33,454 nt of DNA. Source: Nonomuraea turkmeniaca (GTDB lineage Bacteria > Actinomycetota > Actinomycetes > Streptosporangiales > Streptosporangiaceae). The stretch is from positions 1 to 33,454 of the forward strand of contig NZ_VCKY01000114.1 of NCBI RefSeq assembly GCF_005889735.1. The letters are read 5' to 3'. Position numbers and translations under genes: made by a program. Under the pieces are notes generated by a model. The model was not told where the DNA came from. It was given only the letters and a program-made list of their open reading frames with translations, and ran no database searches. Positions 21,754 through 29,785 of the stretch are shown one piece after another (the stretch's first letter is position 1; each line of letters starts with the position of its first letter).

Positions 21754-22233
21754 TCACACCACTTCCAGGCCCCCCTCGATCGGCCCGGTCGCGCTCCGGC
21801 GCCATGACGACCAGCGGAGCGTCAGTCTCGTTCCCCTTCCCCCTCCTCCGTGAGTGAGGTTCGGCTGATCGCGCTTGGCCTGCTCCAGGGCGGCGAGGTC
21901 GGCGGCCTCGCTGAGCTTGCCGGAGAGGACGTCGGTGGGGCTGGGGCAGTCGGGTTGGAGCGCGTCGAGGATGTCGGCCAGGGTGTGCGCGTCGTTCGGC
22001 GGGAGGTGGAGGGTGTCGCCGCTGGCGAGGAGCCTAATCGTGATGAGGGTCTTGCCGCGCCGCTCGGGTTCGTCTACGCGGCTGAGGCTGACGTGGACGG
22101 TGGGTTGCCCAGTCCGGCCTGGTACGCCTTGATCACAGTGCTCTTGCTTCTGGTGGATGCGGAAGTGGTCGTCGCTGGTGTGGTCGGCGGTGCACCAGGG
22201 CGGGCAGGGGCTCGCGGTGTGCGGGACAGTCAT
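21754..22233 (-). CDS. DUF6907-like protein
   Basis: 159 residues; ATG 22233 with GGGAGG 7-8 bases upstream. The N-terminal CPPWCTADHTSDDHFRIH is the Cys/His cluster I associate with DUF6907-type actinobacterial proteins. It is followed by strands (PTVHVSLSRVDEP, KTLITIRLLASGDTLHLPP) and a helix (DAHTLADILDAL). The C-terminal third (EAADLAALEQAKRDQ and a Gly/Arg-rich end) is less conserved. Zinc binding by the C-x3-C...H set is inferred. Function unknown. Confidence 0.6.
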   Translation of the reverse strand: MTVPHTASPCPPWCTADHTSDDHFRIHQKQEHCDQGVPGRTGQPTVHVSLSRVDEPERRGKTLITIRLLASGDTLHLPPNDAHTLADILDALQPDCPSPTDVLSGKLSEAADLAALEQAKRDQPNLTHGGGGRGTRLTLRWSSWRRSATGPIEGGLEVV

Positions 22234-22267
22234 TGGTTTTCCTCCCTGGTCGGGCGGCAGGTGTCGC

Positions 22268-22446
22268 CTACTGGGCGTCGTTCTTGTCGCGTTTGGCCTG
22301 GTCCTGGCGTCGAGGTACTCCGCCGGCTACCTCGCAATCAAGCTCAGGAACGCGAGGCAGGCCGGGGCGAGTTCGACGTAGAGGACAGGGGCGTTGGGGG
22401 TCGGGGAAGCCGTCGAGGGTCTCGTCCAGGTAGGAGACACCTGCAC
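22268..22446 (-). pseudogene. Remnant of a small gene with several indels
   Basis: Protein-like, high-GC3 sequence hops between two frames: SYLDETLDGFPD in one, NAPVLYVELAPACLAFLSLIAR in the other, then RRQDQAKRDKNDAQ back in the first, ending at the TAG at 22268. Joined, they give a small protein of about 60 residues beginning at GTG 22446 (AGGGAA upstream). The shifts fall at a TCTC dinucleotide repeat, a C5 run, and near an in-frame TAG. It is either decayed or mis-assembled. Confidence 0.4.
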
Positions 22447-22464
22447 GATGTGGGCTTCCCTGAG

Positions 22465-22827
22465 CTACGCGCCCGCCGGCAGGCGAAGCTGGCGGAGCGC
22501 CTCCTCGCGGCTTTCCAGCCATCCCGCCTGCTCGCGCATACGCGCCTCCGCCTCCTGCGGGGTCAGCGGACCTCCGTACAGGGCACGGGCGATAATGCGC
22601 TCCCGCACAGGCCGTCCGATCCCCTCCGCCATCATCGCCCGGTCGACCGCGCGCAACGTCTTGGCCAGCAGCTTGGCCTCATAGTGAGTGCGAGCGTCTT
22701 GCAGGTACGCCTGCCGGTGCGCGGGCTGGCCGCCGATCATGTCGTTCACTAGCTGGTCGACGTTAACCGATAGGTGGCCGCAGTCGCTGCCGTGGCCGGC
22801 AGGCTTCTGCTCAGGTTCCTGCGTCAT
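22465..22827 (-). CDS. Unrecognised helical protein
   Basis: 120 residues from ATG 22827, with GAGG 9 bases upstream; ATG 22836 is also in frame. The N-terminus carries SDCGHLSVNVDQLVNDMIGGQPAH, then a long helical part (RQAYLQDARTHYEAKLLAKTLRAVDRAMM, PVRERIIARALYGGPLTPQEAEARM). No domain recognised. It sits between the coiled-coil protein and the DUF6907-like gene in the leftward series. Confidence 0.55.
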   Translation of the reverse strand: MTQEPEQKPAGHGSDCGHLSVNVDQLVNDMIGGQPAHRQAYLQDARTHYEAKLLAKTLRAVDRAMMAEGIGRPVRERIIARALYGGPLTPQEAEARMREQAGWLESREEALRQLRLPAGA

Positions 22828-22945
22828 GCCCGTCATCCTCGCACCTGCGCCCGCGGCGCCTGGCCCAGGCCTTTCCCGCGTCCTCCGAGCGCTGGCGCGA
22901 GGGTCCCTGCGACGGACCGGTGGCCCAGTTCTGGGAGCAACTCAT
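22811..22945 (-). CDS. Possible 44-residue protein
   Basis: A frame from ATG 22945 with high third-position GC (RQRSEDAGKAWARRRGRRCEDDG) whose stop overlaps the start region of the next gene. It has no ribosome site and no motif. The remainder of the 22946-23075 gap shows nothing. Confidence 0.3.
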   Translation of the reverse strand: MSCSQNWATGPSQGPSRQRSEDAGKAWARRRGRRCEDDGHDAGT

Positions 22946-23075
22946 GACAAACGCACAGGTTGGTGCGTCTTTCGTCGCCGGGCTTGTCGCACGCGTCGTC
23001 ATGCGACTGTCGTGTCCCCTCGACACGACGGCTGCCCAACGTAGCGCGTCGCTGGCGCGGGACGGCAGGGGCGGC

Positions 23076-24263
23076 TCACTGCCGATCGGGCGCTTCTGTG
23101 TCGGTGGTACGTTCGGGCTGCTCCTTCTGTTCTGCGGTCGCCAGGCGGCGCTCGAGGTCGCGCTGCCTGTCCTGGGCTTCCGCCAGTTTGGTCTGGGCCA
23201 CGGCCAGAGCAGTCGCCGCTTCGCCGGCGTCGCGCTCGGCTGTTGCCAGGGAGCCGCGCACGTCCTTGAGCTCGGCACGTACATCCCGGAGCTCCTCCCG
23301 TACGGTCTTGGTCTCCTGCCGGGCTTCCCGAGCGTCGGCCTGCGCCTGCTCGGCGCGGCGCTCCGCGCTCGCCGCGCGCTCGGTCTCGGTCTCCTTCTGC
23401 CGCTTCAACTCCGCGACCTCGCCGCGGGCCGCCCGCAGGTGCTCGGTGAGCGTGCTGAGCTGCGCCGCCTGGTTGTCGCACTGGGTGCGGAGCGCCGCCT
23501 CGCGCTGCTCGGCGGCCTTGCGCTCCTCCACCGCGGTGTCGCGTTCACGCCGGGCCACCTCCGCCGCGGCGTCGGCCTTGACCCTGGCCTCCCCCTCCTC
23601 CTTCGCCTCCCGGCGTGCCTCACGCTCCTTCTCCAGCGCGGCGTCTGCCCGCTCGGCAGCCTCGCGGGCGCGTTCGTCCGCCTGGTCGGCGCGTTCTTTC
23701 GCCTCGGCGGCGCGGGCCTCGGCCTCGTGCTGCGTACGCACCGCCGTGGTGCGCCTGCGGCGCTCCTCTTCCGCCTGTTCCTGGGCACGGCCCCGGGCGA
23801 CCTCGGCGACGGCCGCGATCGCCTCCTGCTGCTCGGCGGTGGCGATTGCCTCCTCGGCGTCCTCTTCGGCGTCCTTGAGCATCTGCGCCTGGGTGACGGT
23901 GATGGCGCGCAGCAGCTCGCGCAGTTCGGCGCCCAACTCCTGCGTCTGCTCCAGTGCCGGCAGATACTGCTCGCCCAGCGCGAGCGCGCGCCGGGTGGCC
24001 TCGGCCACTTCCTGCTGCTGCGCCTTGCGGCGGCCGGTCCGGAACCTGCTGCGGCACGCCGCGGAGCAGTACTTGCTGGGCCGGCCGCCGTGGCGGGAGC
24101 CGTCCGCACGCCGTGCGGGCGGACGCAGCTTGTTCCCGCACGGGCACTCGCCCGGCCGCTCACGGTCGGCATCGTCCTCGCGACCGCGCTCCGTGAGTAC
24201 CTCGTCGAGGTCGTCCGGCCCATCCGTGCTGCTCGGCGAGTGATCACCCGGGTCCATGGTCAT
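23076..24263 (-). CDS. Long coiled-coil protein with N-terminal zinc finger
   Basis: 395 residues from ATG 24263; ATG 24275 is an alternative. Residues about 38-75 hold a zinc-finger-like set: CPCGNKLRPPARRADG, then YCSAACRSRFRTGRRKAQ (C-x-C ... C-x3-C). The remaining 300 residues are an almost uninterrupted charged coiled coil (QEQAEEERRRRTTAV, REAKEEGEARVKADAAAEVA, LRDVRAELKDVRGSLATA). It resembles KfrA-like plasmid proteins in outline but has a zinc finger in place of their helix-turn-helix. It is divergent from the tyrosine recombinase at 24394, sharing a 130-bp gap with repeats. I infer a DNA-associated architectural or partition/recombination-accessory role. Confidence 0.75.
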   Translation of the reverse strand: MTMDPGDHSPSSTDGPDDLDEVLTERGREDDADRERPGECPCGNKLRPPARRADGSRHGGRPSKYCSAACRSRFRTGRRKAQQQEVAEATRRALALGEQYLPALEQTQELGAELRELLRAITVTQAQMLKDAEEDAEEAIATAEQQEAIAAVAEVARGRAQEQAEEERRRRTTAVRTQHEAEARAAEAKERADQADERAREAAERADAALEKEREARREAKEEGEARVKADAAAEVARRERDTAVEERKAAEQREAALRTQCDNQAAQLSTLTEHLRAARGEVAELKRQKETETERAASAERRAEQAQADAREARQETKTVREELRDVRAELKDVRGSLATAERDAGEAATALAVAQTKLAEAQDRQRDLERRLATAEQKEQPERTTDTEAPDRQ

Positions 24264-24279
24264 ACGCCTGACCATACAA

Positions 24280-24371
24280 CAAACGTGCGCTTCTGACACT
24301 AAAAGCAAACGTGCTAATCTCACACGCTTGCCTAGCCACCTTTATCTATCAACGGGAAGTGCGGTTCCCGT
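24280..24371. promoter_or_regulatory. Divergent control region with short repeats
   Basis: Between the coiled-coil gene and the integrase: CAAACGTGC occurs twice as direct repeats (24280-24288 and 24306-24314), and ACGGGAA/TTCCCGT forms a 7-bp inverted repeat around GTGCGG (24352-24371), 22 bases before the integrase start. These are candidate binding sites for one of the two flanking proteins. Confidence 0.5.
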
Positions 24372-24393
24372 CAATAGGCGATACGATCGCGCG

Positions 24394-25629
24394 GTGGCCG
24401 TCGCACATGAGCACCCTGACCCGGTGCCCGAAACATCCCCGATCGCGGTGTATCCGCCGCACTATCCGCTTCCGGTCGCCGGGACCGGCGACGGGGCGGA
24501 CGGCGCGGGCCCGGCGGGCGAGCTGCTGCCGGCGGACGTGCCGGCCAGCACGCTGCCCGCCGCGGCGGAGGCCGTCGGGAACCGGAACCCGTACCTGGCC
24601 TACCTCGACTCGCTCGACAGCGCCGAGTCCAGAACCACCATGAAGGGCTGCCTGGACCGCATCGCCCGGCTCCTGCTCGGCGACGACGTCCACGGCATCG
24701 ACCCGAAGACCGGCGAGAAGGACCCCGCGGCGCGGACCGGGCTCGGCTTCCCCTGGCACGTGCTGCGCGCCGAGCACACCATCTTCATCCGCGCCCGCCT
24801 GGACGAGCAGGTCATCCGCGACCCGAAGACCGGCGAGGAACGCCCGTGGTCGCACACCTATCGCAACAAGCACCTGACCGCGCTGCGCCAGGTGATCACA
24901 TGGGCGTGGCGGCTGGGCCTGAGCACCGCCGAGGAGCACGTCCGCGCCGCGGACGTCCGACCGTTCAAGGGCACCCGCGAACCGGCCGGCGAGCACATCG
25001 AGCCCGAGCGGGTCGGCGCCCTGCTCGACGCCTGCGACGCCCACCTCGACGCACCCGAGCCCGACGAGGCCCGCCGCGCCGAGCTGCGCCAGGCCGCGCT
25101 GCGCGACGCGGCCATGATCGAGGTCCTGTACTCCACTGGCGTGCGCCGGGCCGAGCTGGCCCGGCTCGCGCTGCGCGACTACGACCCGGTCCGGCGCTCG
25201 CTGCACGTGCGCGGCAAGGGTAACAAGGAGCGGCGCGTCTTCCTCACCCACAGCGCGGCCGCCCGGCTGGCGGACTGGCTGGCCGAGCGCGGACGCGAGC
25301 CCGGCGGCCTGTTCCCTCCGTTCACCCCGCGGCCGCAGCGCATCCGGCGTCGCGCCGGCGGCCGCATCGATCACCTGACCGGTCAGACCATCAGCCACAT
25401 GCTCACCGAGCGGGCCGAGCAGGCGAAGACGGCCCGGCCGACCGCGCACGACTTTCGCCGCACGGTCATCGGCGAACTGCTCAACGCCGGCGTCGACCTG
25501 GCCACCGCCCAGGCCCTGGCCGGCCACGCCTCCCCCGTCACCACCGCCCGCTACGACCGCCGCGATGAGGACGTACGCCGCGCCGCCGTCGACCGCCTGT
25601 CCCCGCCACCGACGAAGGCTCGGACGTGA
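24394..25629 (+). CDS. Tyrosine recombinase / integrase
   Basis: 411 residues from GTG 24394. The N-terminal 80 residues are Pro/Ala-rich; a SAM-like core-binding domain follows (NPYLAYLDSLDSAESRTTMKG through YRNKHLTALRQVITWAWRLG). The catalytic domain has all expected residues: Arg in YSTGVRRAELARLAL, Lys in RGKGNKERRV, His-x-x-Arg in TAHDFRRTVIGELL, His in LAGHASPVTT, and the nucleophile Tyr in ARYDRR. It would carry out site-specific strand exchange, integrating or resolving the element. It is intact. It resembles XerD-like integrases of actinomycete plasmids paired with coiled-coil partners. The 3' end is partly repeated at 26611. Confidence 0.9.
   Translation: MAVAHEHPDPVPETSPIAVYPPHYPLPVAGTGDGADGAGPAGELLPADVPASTLPAAAEAVGNRNPYLAYLDSLDSAESRTTMKGCLDRIARLLLGDDVHGIDPKTGEKDPAARTGLGFPWHVLRAEHTIFIRARLDEQVIRDPKTGEERPWSHTYRNKHLTALRQVITWAWRLGLSTAEEHVRAADVRPFKGTREPAGEHIEPERVGALLDACDAHLDAPEPDEARRAELRQAALRDAAMIEVLYSTGVRRAELARLALRDYDPVRRSLHVRGKGNKERRVFLTHSAAARLADWLAERGREPGGLFPPFTPRPQRIRRRAGGRIDHLTGQTISHMLTERAEQAKTARPTAHDFRRTVIGELLNAGVDLATAQALAGHASPVTTARYDRRDEDVRRAAVDRLSPPPTKART
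25571..25619 (+). repeat. Imperfect direct repeat, copy in integrase 3' end
   Basis: ACGTACGCC-GCGCCGCCGT, GACCGCCTGTCCCC and GCCA blocks are shared with 26611-26658, with one mismatch and two single-base indels over about 40 bp, then a weaker match ending AAGGC. It encodes RAAVDRLSP in the integrase. Confidence 0.6.
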
Positions 25630-25669
25630 TCAGCCCGCCGTCCTTGGCCTCCCGCAGCGGCGGTCGTGG

Positions 25670-26353
25670 TCACGTGACAACGTCGGTGGCGGCTGCTGAG
25701 CCCCCTTGCAGATGATCGCGGATCAGCCGGGCGATCGTTGCCGCTTGCGCAGCCAACTCCTCAAGCCGGGTGATCTCGTCGGCGAGGTCCTCACGGCTGG
25801 CGGGACCATCACCATCCATCTCGTATCCGCTGTCGTTGCGGCCAGACAGCGGATACTCGATGTGGTTGACCATTTCGGCCAGGTCCGCTCGGAGGCAGTC
25901 GCGCTCCAGCGGAAGAATGAGTTGCTCCCAGGCGTCGCGAATGATGAGCGTGAACTCCCAGCCGCTGGGCCATTCGCCGTCCCGGGCCAGAGCCCATTCC
26001 TCTTTCAGCCGCGTCTCCGCCAGGGGCGACAGGGCGGCCTTCAGCTGCCGGTACTGCGCCATCGCCTCGAAGTATTCGTTGAGTTCGTCGTGGTCGAAGT
26101 CGTAGATGGGGTCGCCCGCCTCGCGAGCACGGGCCAGGCGCGGCGCCCTCTCAGTGAGCCACGAACGGTAGCGGTCGGGTTCGCATCCTTCACAAGGGCA
26201 GACAAGCTTGTCGTGATCGCCCATGCACTCCGCCGGTCGGCTGAGCCGGACGGTGCCGTCGGGGTTGAAATGTTGAAGAGCCTGCTGGTAGGTGAGGTTG
26301 TGCTGGTCAGCGAACGCGCGGACGCGTTTCTTGAACTTAGCGTTGTGGGTCAC
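25670..26353 (-). CDS. Unrecognised 227-residue protein
   Basis: GTG 26353 with AGGAGA 9 bases upstream. The N-terminus is a basic helix unit (THNAKFKKRVRAFADQHNLTYQQALQHF), of the short HTH-like type seen at the start of many Streptomyces plasmid proteins. A Cys cluster (CMGD ... CPCEGC) follows, then a long helical part (YFEAMAQYRQLKAALSPLAETRLKEEW, AWEQLILPLERDCLRADLAEMV) and a C-terminal helix (LADEITRLEELAAQAATIARLIRDHL). Zinc binding is possible. It converges on the integrase and lies between the two copies of the direct repeat. Function unknown. Confidence 0.65.
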   Translation of the reverse strand: MTHNAKFKKRVRAFADQHNLTYQQALQHFNPDGTVRLSRPAECMGDHDKLVCPCEGCEPDRYRSWLTERAPRLARAREAGDPIYDFDHDELNEYFEAMAQYRQLKAALSPLAETRLKEEWALARDGEWPSGWEFTLIIRDAWEQLILPLERDCLRADLAEMVNHIEYPLSGRNDSGYEMDGDGPASREDLADEITRLEELAAQAATIARLIRDHLQGGSAAATDVVT

Positions 26354-26431
26354 GGCAGATCGTCTCCTGGCTGTCGTCCCACGCATGGCAGCCCGCAATG
26401 GCGATCTACGTGTTGCGCCGAAACGCGATCC

Positions 26432-26660
26432 ATGGTGGGACCTTCGCTCGTCGTCGCGAGCTCCCGGCGTGGGCGGGAGCGCTCGGAGCAGGCTGTACGC
26501 AAGCCTTGGAGGCACGGTACACCACGGCGGGGCGCATCCAGGCACACAAGACCGCCCGGGCTGCCATGGCCAGGCACTTCATGTTGGCGGACCGCATCGA
26601 TCAGCTGGCAACGTACGCCCGCGCCGCCGTTGACCGCCTGTCCCCCGCCAGCCAAGGCCC
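26432..26660 (+). pseudogene. Possible remnant with integrase-like 3' end
   Basis: Protein-like high-GC3 sequence on the plus strand: SRRGRERSEQAVRK in one frame, then ALEARYTTAGRIQAHKTARA and HFMLADRIDQLATYARAAVDRLSP in another. The last residues and their DNA match the integrase C-terminus. It has no recombinase active site and no ribosome site. It may be debris of a second integrase-linked unit. Confidence 0.3.
26611..26658 (+). repeat. Imperfect direct repeat, downstream copy
   Basis: Second copy of the integrase 3'-end sequence (see 25571-25619), same orientation, offset 1040 bp, inside the plus-strand remnant. Confidence 0.6.
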
Positions 26661-26669
26661 TGCTTCCGC

Positions 26670-27497
26670 TCAGCAAGAGCCGCCACTTGCTGGGTCCGCC
26701 GTTGTGCCGGGCTCGGCCTGCGCGGCAGGTTCGGTGTCGAGCATGGCGGCCAGGCGTGTGCCGAACCGTACGCCCGCCTCTTGCCGTTCACGCGGCGTCA
26801 GCCGCGCATCCACGCCCACCGCGCCGTCCACCTGCAGTGCCGTGTCGAGCGCGTCGTCCGCAGCCCACAGGCGTTCCCTCAGATGCCCGGCCGCCGCAGG
26901 GCCGGCAGCCAGGGCCCGCAGATCAGCGGCGACCGCGTGCGCGCTGTCTACGTTCCACCGGTAGCCGTTCGCCCACGGCCGTACGACCTCCTCCAGGATG
27001 TCGGCGGCCAGGCTCAGCAGCTCCGGCTCCGGCCGCCCGCTGCTGCGGTGTAGCCGGGTTACTTGATCCTGAACGTCCCGGGTGATCTGCTGACGGTGAT
27101 CGTGCAGCATCACCCAGTCCGCGCGTGTCATGGCGGCGTCGCTGGAGGCACTCGTGAACAGCGCCGCAGCTCGCGCCCAGCGCCGGGCCAGCCAGGCGTG
27201 CATCGGCTGCACCAGGTCGGCGAGCAGGGGCGGCACCTCCTCGAGGATCTCGATGACTTCCACGGCCTCGTCCAACAGGAAACTGGTGAGATCCACGTCG
27301 GTGCTCGTGTGCCAGGTGGTCGTGTCGATCGGCGATCCCTTCCAGCCGAACTGCCACAGGCTCAGCACCTGGCCGACCTGGTGGTGGAACAGGCGGTCGG
27401 CGTAGGGGCTGCCGGTGGTCACGTCGGCCAGCGTGCGCACCGTGGCATGCCGCCACCAGTCACGTTCGGCGATGCCGGGGCTGTGCTGCGTGGTCAC
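26670..27497 (-). CDS. Unrecognised 275-residue helical protein
   Basis: GTG 27497 begins one base after the upstream stop. The N-terminus TQHSPGIAERDWWRHATVRTL and ADRLFHHQVGQVLSLWQFGWKG leads into a helical body (SFLLDEAVEVIEILEEVPPLLADLVQ, HAWLARRWARAAALFTSASSDA, SLAADILEEVVRPWANGY), then RERLWAADDALDTALQVDGA. The tail is low-complexity. No motif is recognised. It is coupled to the gene at 27499, so the two products are likely made together. Confidence 0.6.
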   Translation of the reverse strand: MTTQHSPGIAERDWWRHATVRTLADVTTGSPYADRLFHHQVGQVLSLWQFGWKGSPIDTTTWHTSTDVDLTSFLLDEAVEVIEILEEVPPLLADLVQPMHAWLARRWARAAALFTSASSDAAMTRADWVMLHDHRQQITRDVQDQVTRLHRSSGRPEPELLSLAADILEEVVRPWANGYRWNVDSAHAVAADLRALAAGPAAAGHLRERLWAADDALDTALQVDGAVGVDARLTPRERQEAGVRFGTRLAAMLDTEPAAQAEPGTTADPASGGSC

Positions 27498-27498
27498 T

Positions 27499-28026
27499 TC
27501 AACGGCCCCTAACCAGTTCGTACAGCCCGAACACCCACCGATCTGGGCGGAAGCCGGTGTCGCCGCGCGGCACCTCTCCAGCCGGAAGCTCTTCCATTCG
27601 GCCAAGCATGCTGGGGTGGAAGGAGTACACCTTGAAGGTGCGGTCGCGCTCAGGGTCGAGAGCATCGGTTGCCGCGACGACGTGCATGATGGTGCGGTCC
27701 TCGTTGACGGTCACGTCGATGGGCTTGCCGGACAGGTTGATGGTGTGGTGCTGGCCGTCGATTGGGATGTCGAAGTGGTGAAGGCCTTCGATGGTGGTCA
27801 TGGCCACTCGGACGCCAAGCTCTTCTGGACTGACGAGATGGGTTCCTGCGTGTCCGGGGAAGGAGATGAGGACGAAGTCGCCGTCGGGGCGGGACACGAT
27901 GCGCTGGATGACGCATGGGCGGCCGGCTGTGTCGTTGATCGTCTCCCATGGGCGGATCTGCTTGCCGGTGGCGCTATCGACGAGCACCGCGCCGTGAGCG
28001 GCCGGGTTCAGGTCGGGTTCCGTCAT
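27499..28026 (-). CDS. Unrecognised beta-rich protein
   Basis: 175 residues from ATG 28026; ATG 28113 would add 29 basic residues. Strands dominate: GAVLVDSATGKQIRPWETI, RPCVIQRIVSRPDGDFVLISFPG, TTIEGLHHFDIPIDGQHHTIN, PIDVTVNEDRTIMHVVAAT. The end (TGFRPDRWVFGLYELVRG) is aromatic. No domain recognised. Next to the promoter region at 28128 but facing away from it; its stop is one base from the next start. Confidence 0.55.
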   Translation of the reverse strand: MTEPDLNPAAHGAVLVDSATGKQIRPWETINDTAGRPCVIQRIVSRPDGDFVLISFPGHAGTHLVSPEELGVRVAMTTIEGLHHFDIPIDGQHHTINLSGKPIDVTVNEDRTIMHVVAATDALDPERDRTFKVYSFHPSMLGRMEELPAGEVPRGDTGFRPDRWVFGLYELVRGR

Positions 28027-28127
28027 GAGCGGTGCGGCCTTCCAGTAGGCATGTGGCGCGAGCCATTGGGTCCCGCGCTCTCCTTGCTTTCGATGACGGC
28101 CTCGCGCCGCCATCAGCTTGTCGCAAT

Positions 28128-28146
28128 ATTAACTATCCTATACACT
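28128..28146 (+). promoter_or_regulatory. Shared promoter/operator element, copy 7
   Basis: ATTAACTATCCTATACACT, 16 of 19. TTGTCG lies exactly 17 bp before TACACT. It points at the VPLDAD-family gene at 28251; the leader is about 100 bases. Confidence 0.7.
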
Positions 28147-28250
28147 CAATTTGTGGCCAAGGGGGTTCCGCGCCTCCTGCATCACGCGCCGCGCCGCCTC
28201 TTTCCGGTGTCACCCCGGATTTCCATCCTTCTCGTCCTAGAGTCTTCCGC

Positions 28251-28902
28251 ATGACCAGCATCTCGTTCGTCCCGTTCGACGCCAACGCGACCTTTCTGAC
28301 TGCCTATCTCGAGGCCAGTTCGCAGTGGCGGCAGGTTGGCACCACCTTCGACGGGCGAATCCGCCAGTATGACGCCGTCCAGGCGGACCTGATCCCCGGC
28401 GCCCTTATCACGGTGCCCGACCCTGGCATTCCCGCCGACGATGAGATGACCGAGGAGGACATCCGGCAGGTGTGCGCGAGGGCCGCTCTGCGCATCAATG
28501 CTCACGCCCTCCGTCTGCCCTTCGACACTCCCCTCGCGGCAGTGCGCAGGCTCATGGATGTCCTCAACGCGGCCGCGCTGGAATCCACAGGGTGGGGCAT
28601 CTACCAGATCGCCGCCGGTCGCCAGAACGGATCGCACACGAAGGCGGCCGAGAGCGGTCCGGCCGGCGGGCCAGGGCAGGAGGCCGCGATCAAGGACCTG
28701 GTGGCGCACGCCGAAAGCCTTGGCCTTACCGCCAGCGACCTGTTCGACACCGTGCTTCAGCAACTGCACGACCGCGCCCATGAGCTCGAAGCCGACGGCG
28801 TGGAAGCCCAGGTGCCGTTTCCTCCTTCAGGAGACGGATGCGAAGGAGTGCCGCGGCCTTCTCGATCGAGCGGCCGAAGAGGCCGCAGAGAATGGGTGTT
28901 GA
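28251..28902 (+). pseudogene. VPLDAD-family protein, copy B, apparent frameshift near 3' end
   Basis: From ATG 28251: ISFVPFDANATFLTAYLEAS, WRQVGTTFDGRIRQYDAV, RINAHALRLPFDTP, IYQIAAGRQNG, a linker, then an extra helical part (AAIKDLVAHAESLGL, SDLFDTVLQQLHDRAHELEADG) absent from copies A and C. At 28817-28825 (TTTCCTCC) coding character moves to another frame: LLQETDAKECRGLLDRAAEEAAENG, ending at TGA 28902. Without the shift the frame would run through the next promoter to 29267. One extra base would explain it. The conserved family domain is intact upstream of the shift, so a functional product is still possible. Confidence 0.65.
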
Positions 28903-28942
28903 TGCCGTGGAGAGATCATCGGCCTTCCCGGCTTGCCTTGAC

Positions 28943-28961
28943 ATTAACTATCCTGTACTAT
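28943..28961 (+). promoter_or_regulatory. Shared promoter/operator element, copy 8
   Basis: ATTAACTATCCTGTACTAT, the consensus itself, with TTGCCT exactly 17 bp before TACTAT. It drives the three-gene operon starting at 29041. Confidence 0.8.
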
Positions 28962-29040
28962 TTTTCTCGCACACAGGGGATGGCTGTTGTCGTGACTCGC
29001 CATCCCCTTGCTGGCCCCCTCACCAGAACGGAGAAGCTGC

Positions 29041-29484
29041 GTGCACGTGGAAGTCGAGAACGGCGCCGACGTCGATCTGAAGGCGCTGGACGACCCGAGG
29101 AACGAGCCGGAGCCGCCAGAGCCGGAGCCGCTGCCGCCTCTCGATGTCGAGAAGGTCGAGCACGCCCTCGGCCTCGCGCAGTTGGAGTCCATGAAGGTTG
29201 GGGAGAACGTCGCCTACGTGCTCGACGCGGTTCCCAGCCTGTTGGCCGCGCTGCGCGCCGCCACTGACGACCAGGACCGGTGGCGTGCCCTGACGATCAA
29301 GCGGACCCGCTACGTCCTCACCGAGGACGACCATCCGCCGGCACCCGGCCTCCGGTGCATGCCGGTCGGCGCGGAGTTCGCTGACGCGCTCGCGGACAAG
29401 TACGAGGCCGACGAGGGACCCACTCTGTGGGCCCAGACCGAGTACAAGACCCCGTGGGAGCGGCACATCCCGGCGCCGTTCTAA
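29041..29484 (+). CDS. Unrecognised acidic protein, first gene of TerD-like operon
   Basis: 147 residues from GTG 29041, with GGAG 8 bases upstream. The N-terminal 40 residues are acidic and Pro-rich (DDPRNEPEPPEPEPLPP), then come a helical part (EKVEHALGLAQLESMKVGE, VLDAVPSLLAALRAATDDQDRWRAL) and a C-terminal segment with MPVGAEFADALADKYEADEG. No motif. It follows promoter copy 8 and is separated from the rest of the operon by a stable hairpin. Function unknown. Confidence 0.6.
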   Translation: MHVEVENGADVDLKALDDPRNEPEPPEPEPLPPLDVEKVEHALGLAQLESMKVGENVAYVLDAVPSLLAALRAATDDQDRWRALTIKRTRYVLTEDDHPPAPGLRCMPVGAEFADALADKYEADEGPTLWAQTEYKTPWERHIPAPF

Positions 29485-29497
29485 TTATTCTCCCCAT

Positions 29498-29536
29498 GAC
29501 GGGCTGGCCTGGCCGTGTACGACCGGCCAGCCCGTC
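29498..29536 (+). terminator. 12-bp hairpin inside the operon
   Basis: GACGGGCTGGCC pairs perfectly with GGCCAGCCCGTC across a 15-base loop, 13 bases after the stop at 29484 and 24 bases before the next start. It is an attenuator or terminator. Confidence 0.7.
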
Positions 29537-29559
29537 CGTTCGACCTCCAGGAGCCCCGC

Positions 29560-29772
29560 ATGAGCGTGCCCGTCTCTCGGCGCGGCCCCCGGCCGCCCGT
29601 TACCATCAACGACTTCACGCGCGACGGCGACGAGCAGGACACCTTGGCCGGCATCTTCGCCGCCGCCCTGTACGCCGCGGCCAACGACCACGACGAGGAC
29701 GCCTCCGTTGACCGCCACGCGCTCATGCGGCGGTTCTCCCAGTTCGTCCCTAATCTCGATCCCTACCAGTGA
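29560..29772 (+). CDS. Small unrecognised protein upstream of the TerD-like gene
   Basis: 70 residues from ATG 29560, with AGGAG 7 bases upstream. A basic N-terminus (SVPVSRRGPRPPVTINDFTRDG) is followed by an acidic helical part (TLAGIFAAALYAAANDHDEDASVDRHALMRRFSQF). Thirteen bases separate it from the next start, so the two are probably cotranscribed. Function unknown. Confidence 0.55.
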   Translation: MSVPVSRRGPRPPVTINDFTRDGDEQDTLAGIFAAALYAAANDHDEDASVDRHALMRRFSQFVPNLDPYQ

Positions 29773-29785
29773 AAGGACCCCCCAC

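Noticed and set aside
22920..24296. 458- and 427-codon frames opposite the coiled-coil gene
   Set aside because: Antisense to a highly repetitive coiled-coil sequence, producing Leu- or Ser/Arg-rich translations with no protein character.
24349..25527. 392-codon leftward frame opposite the integrase
   Set aside because: The integrase is unambiguous; the antisense product is Gly/Val/Ala-rich without motifs.
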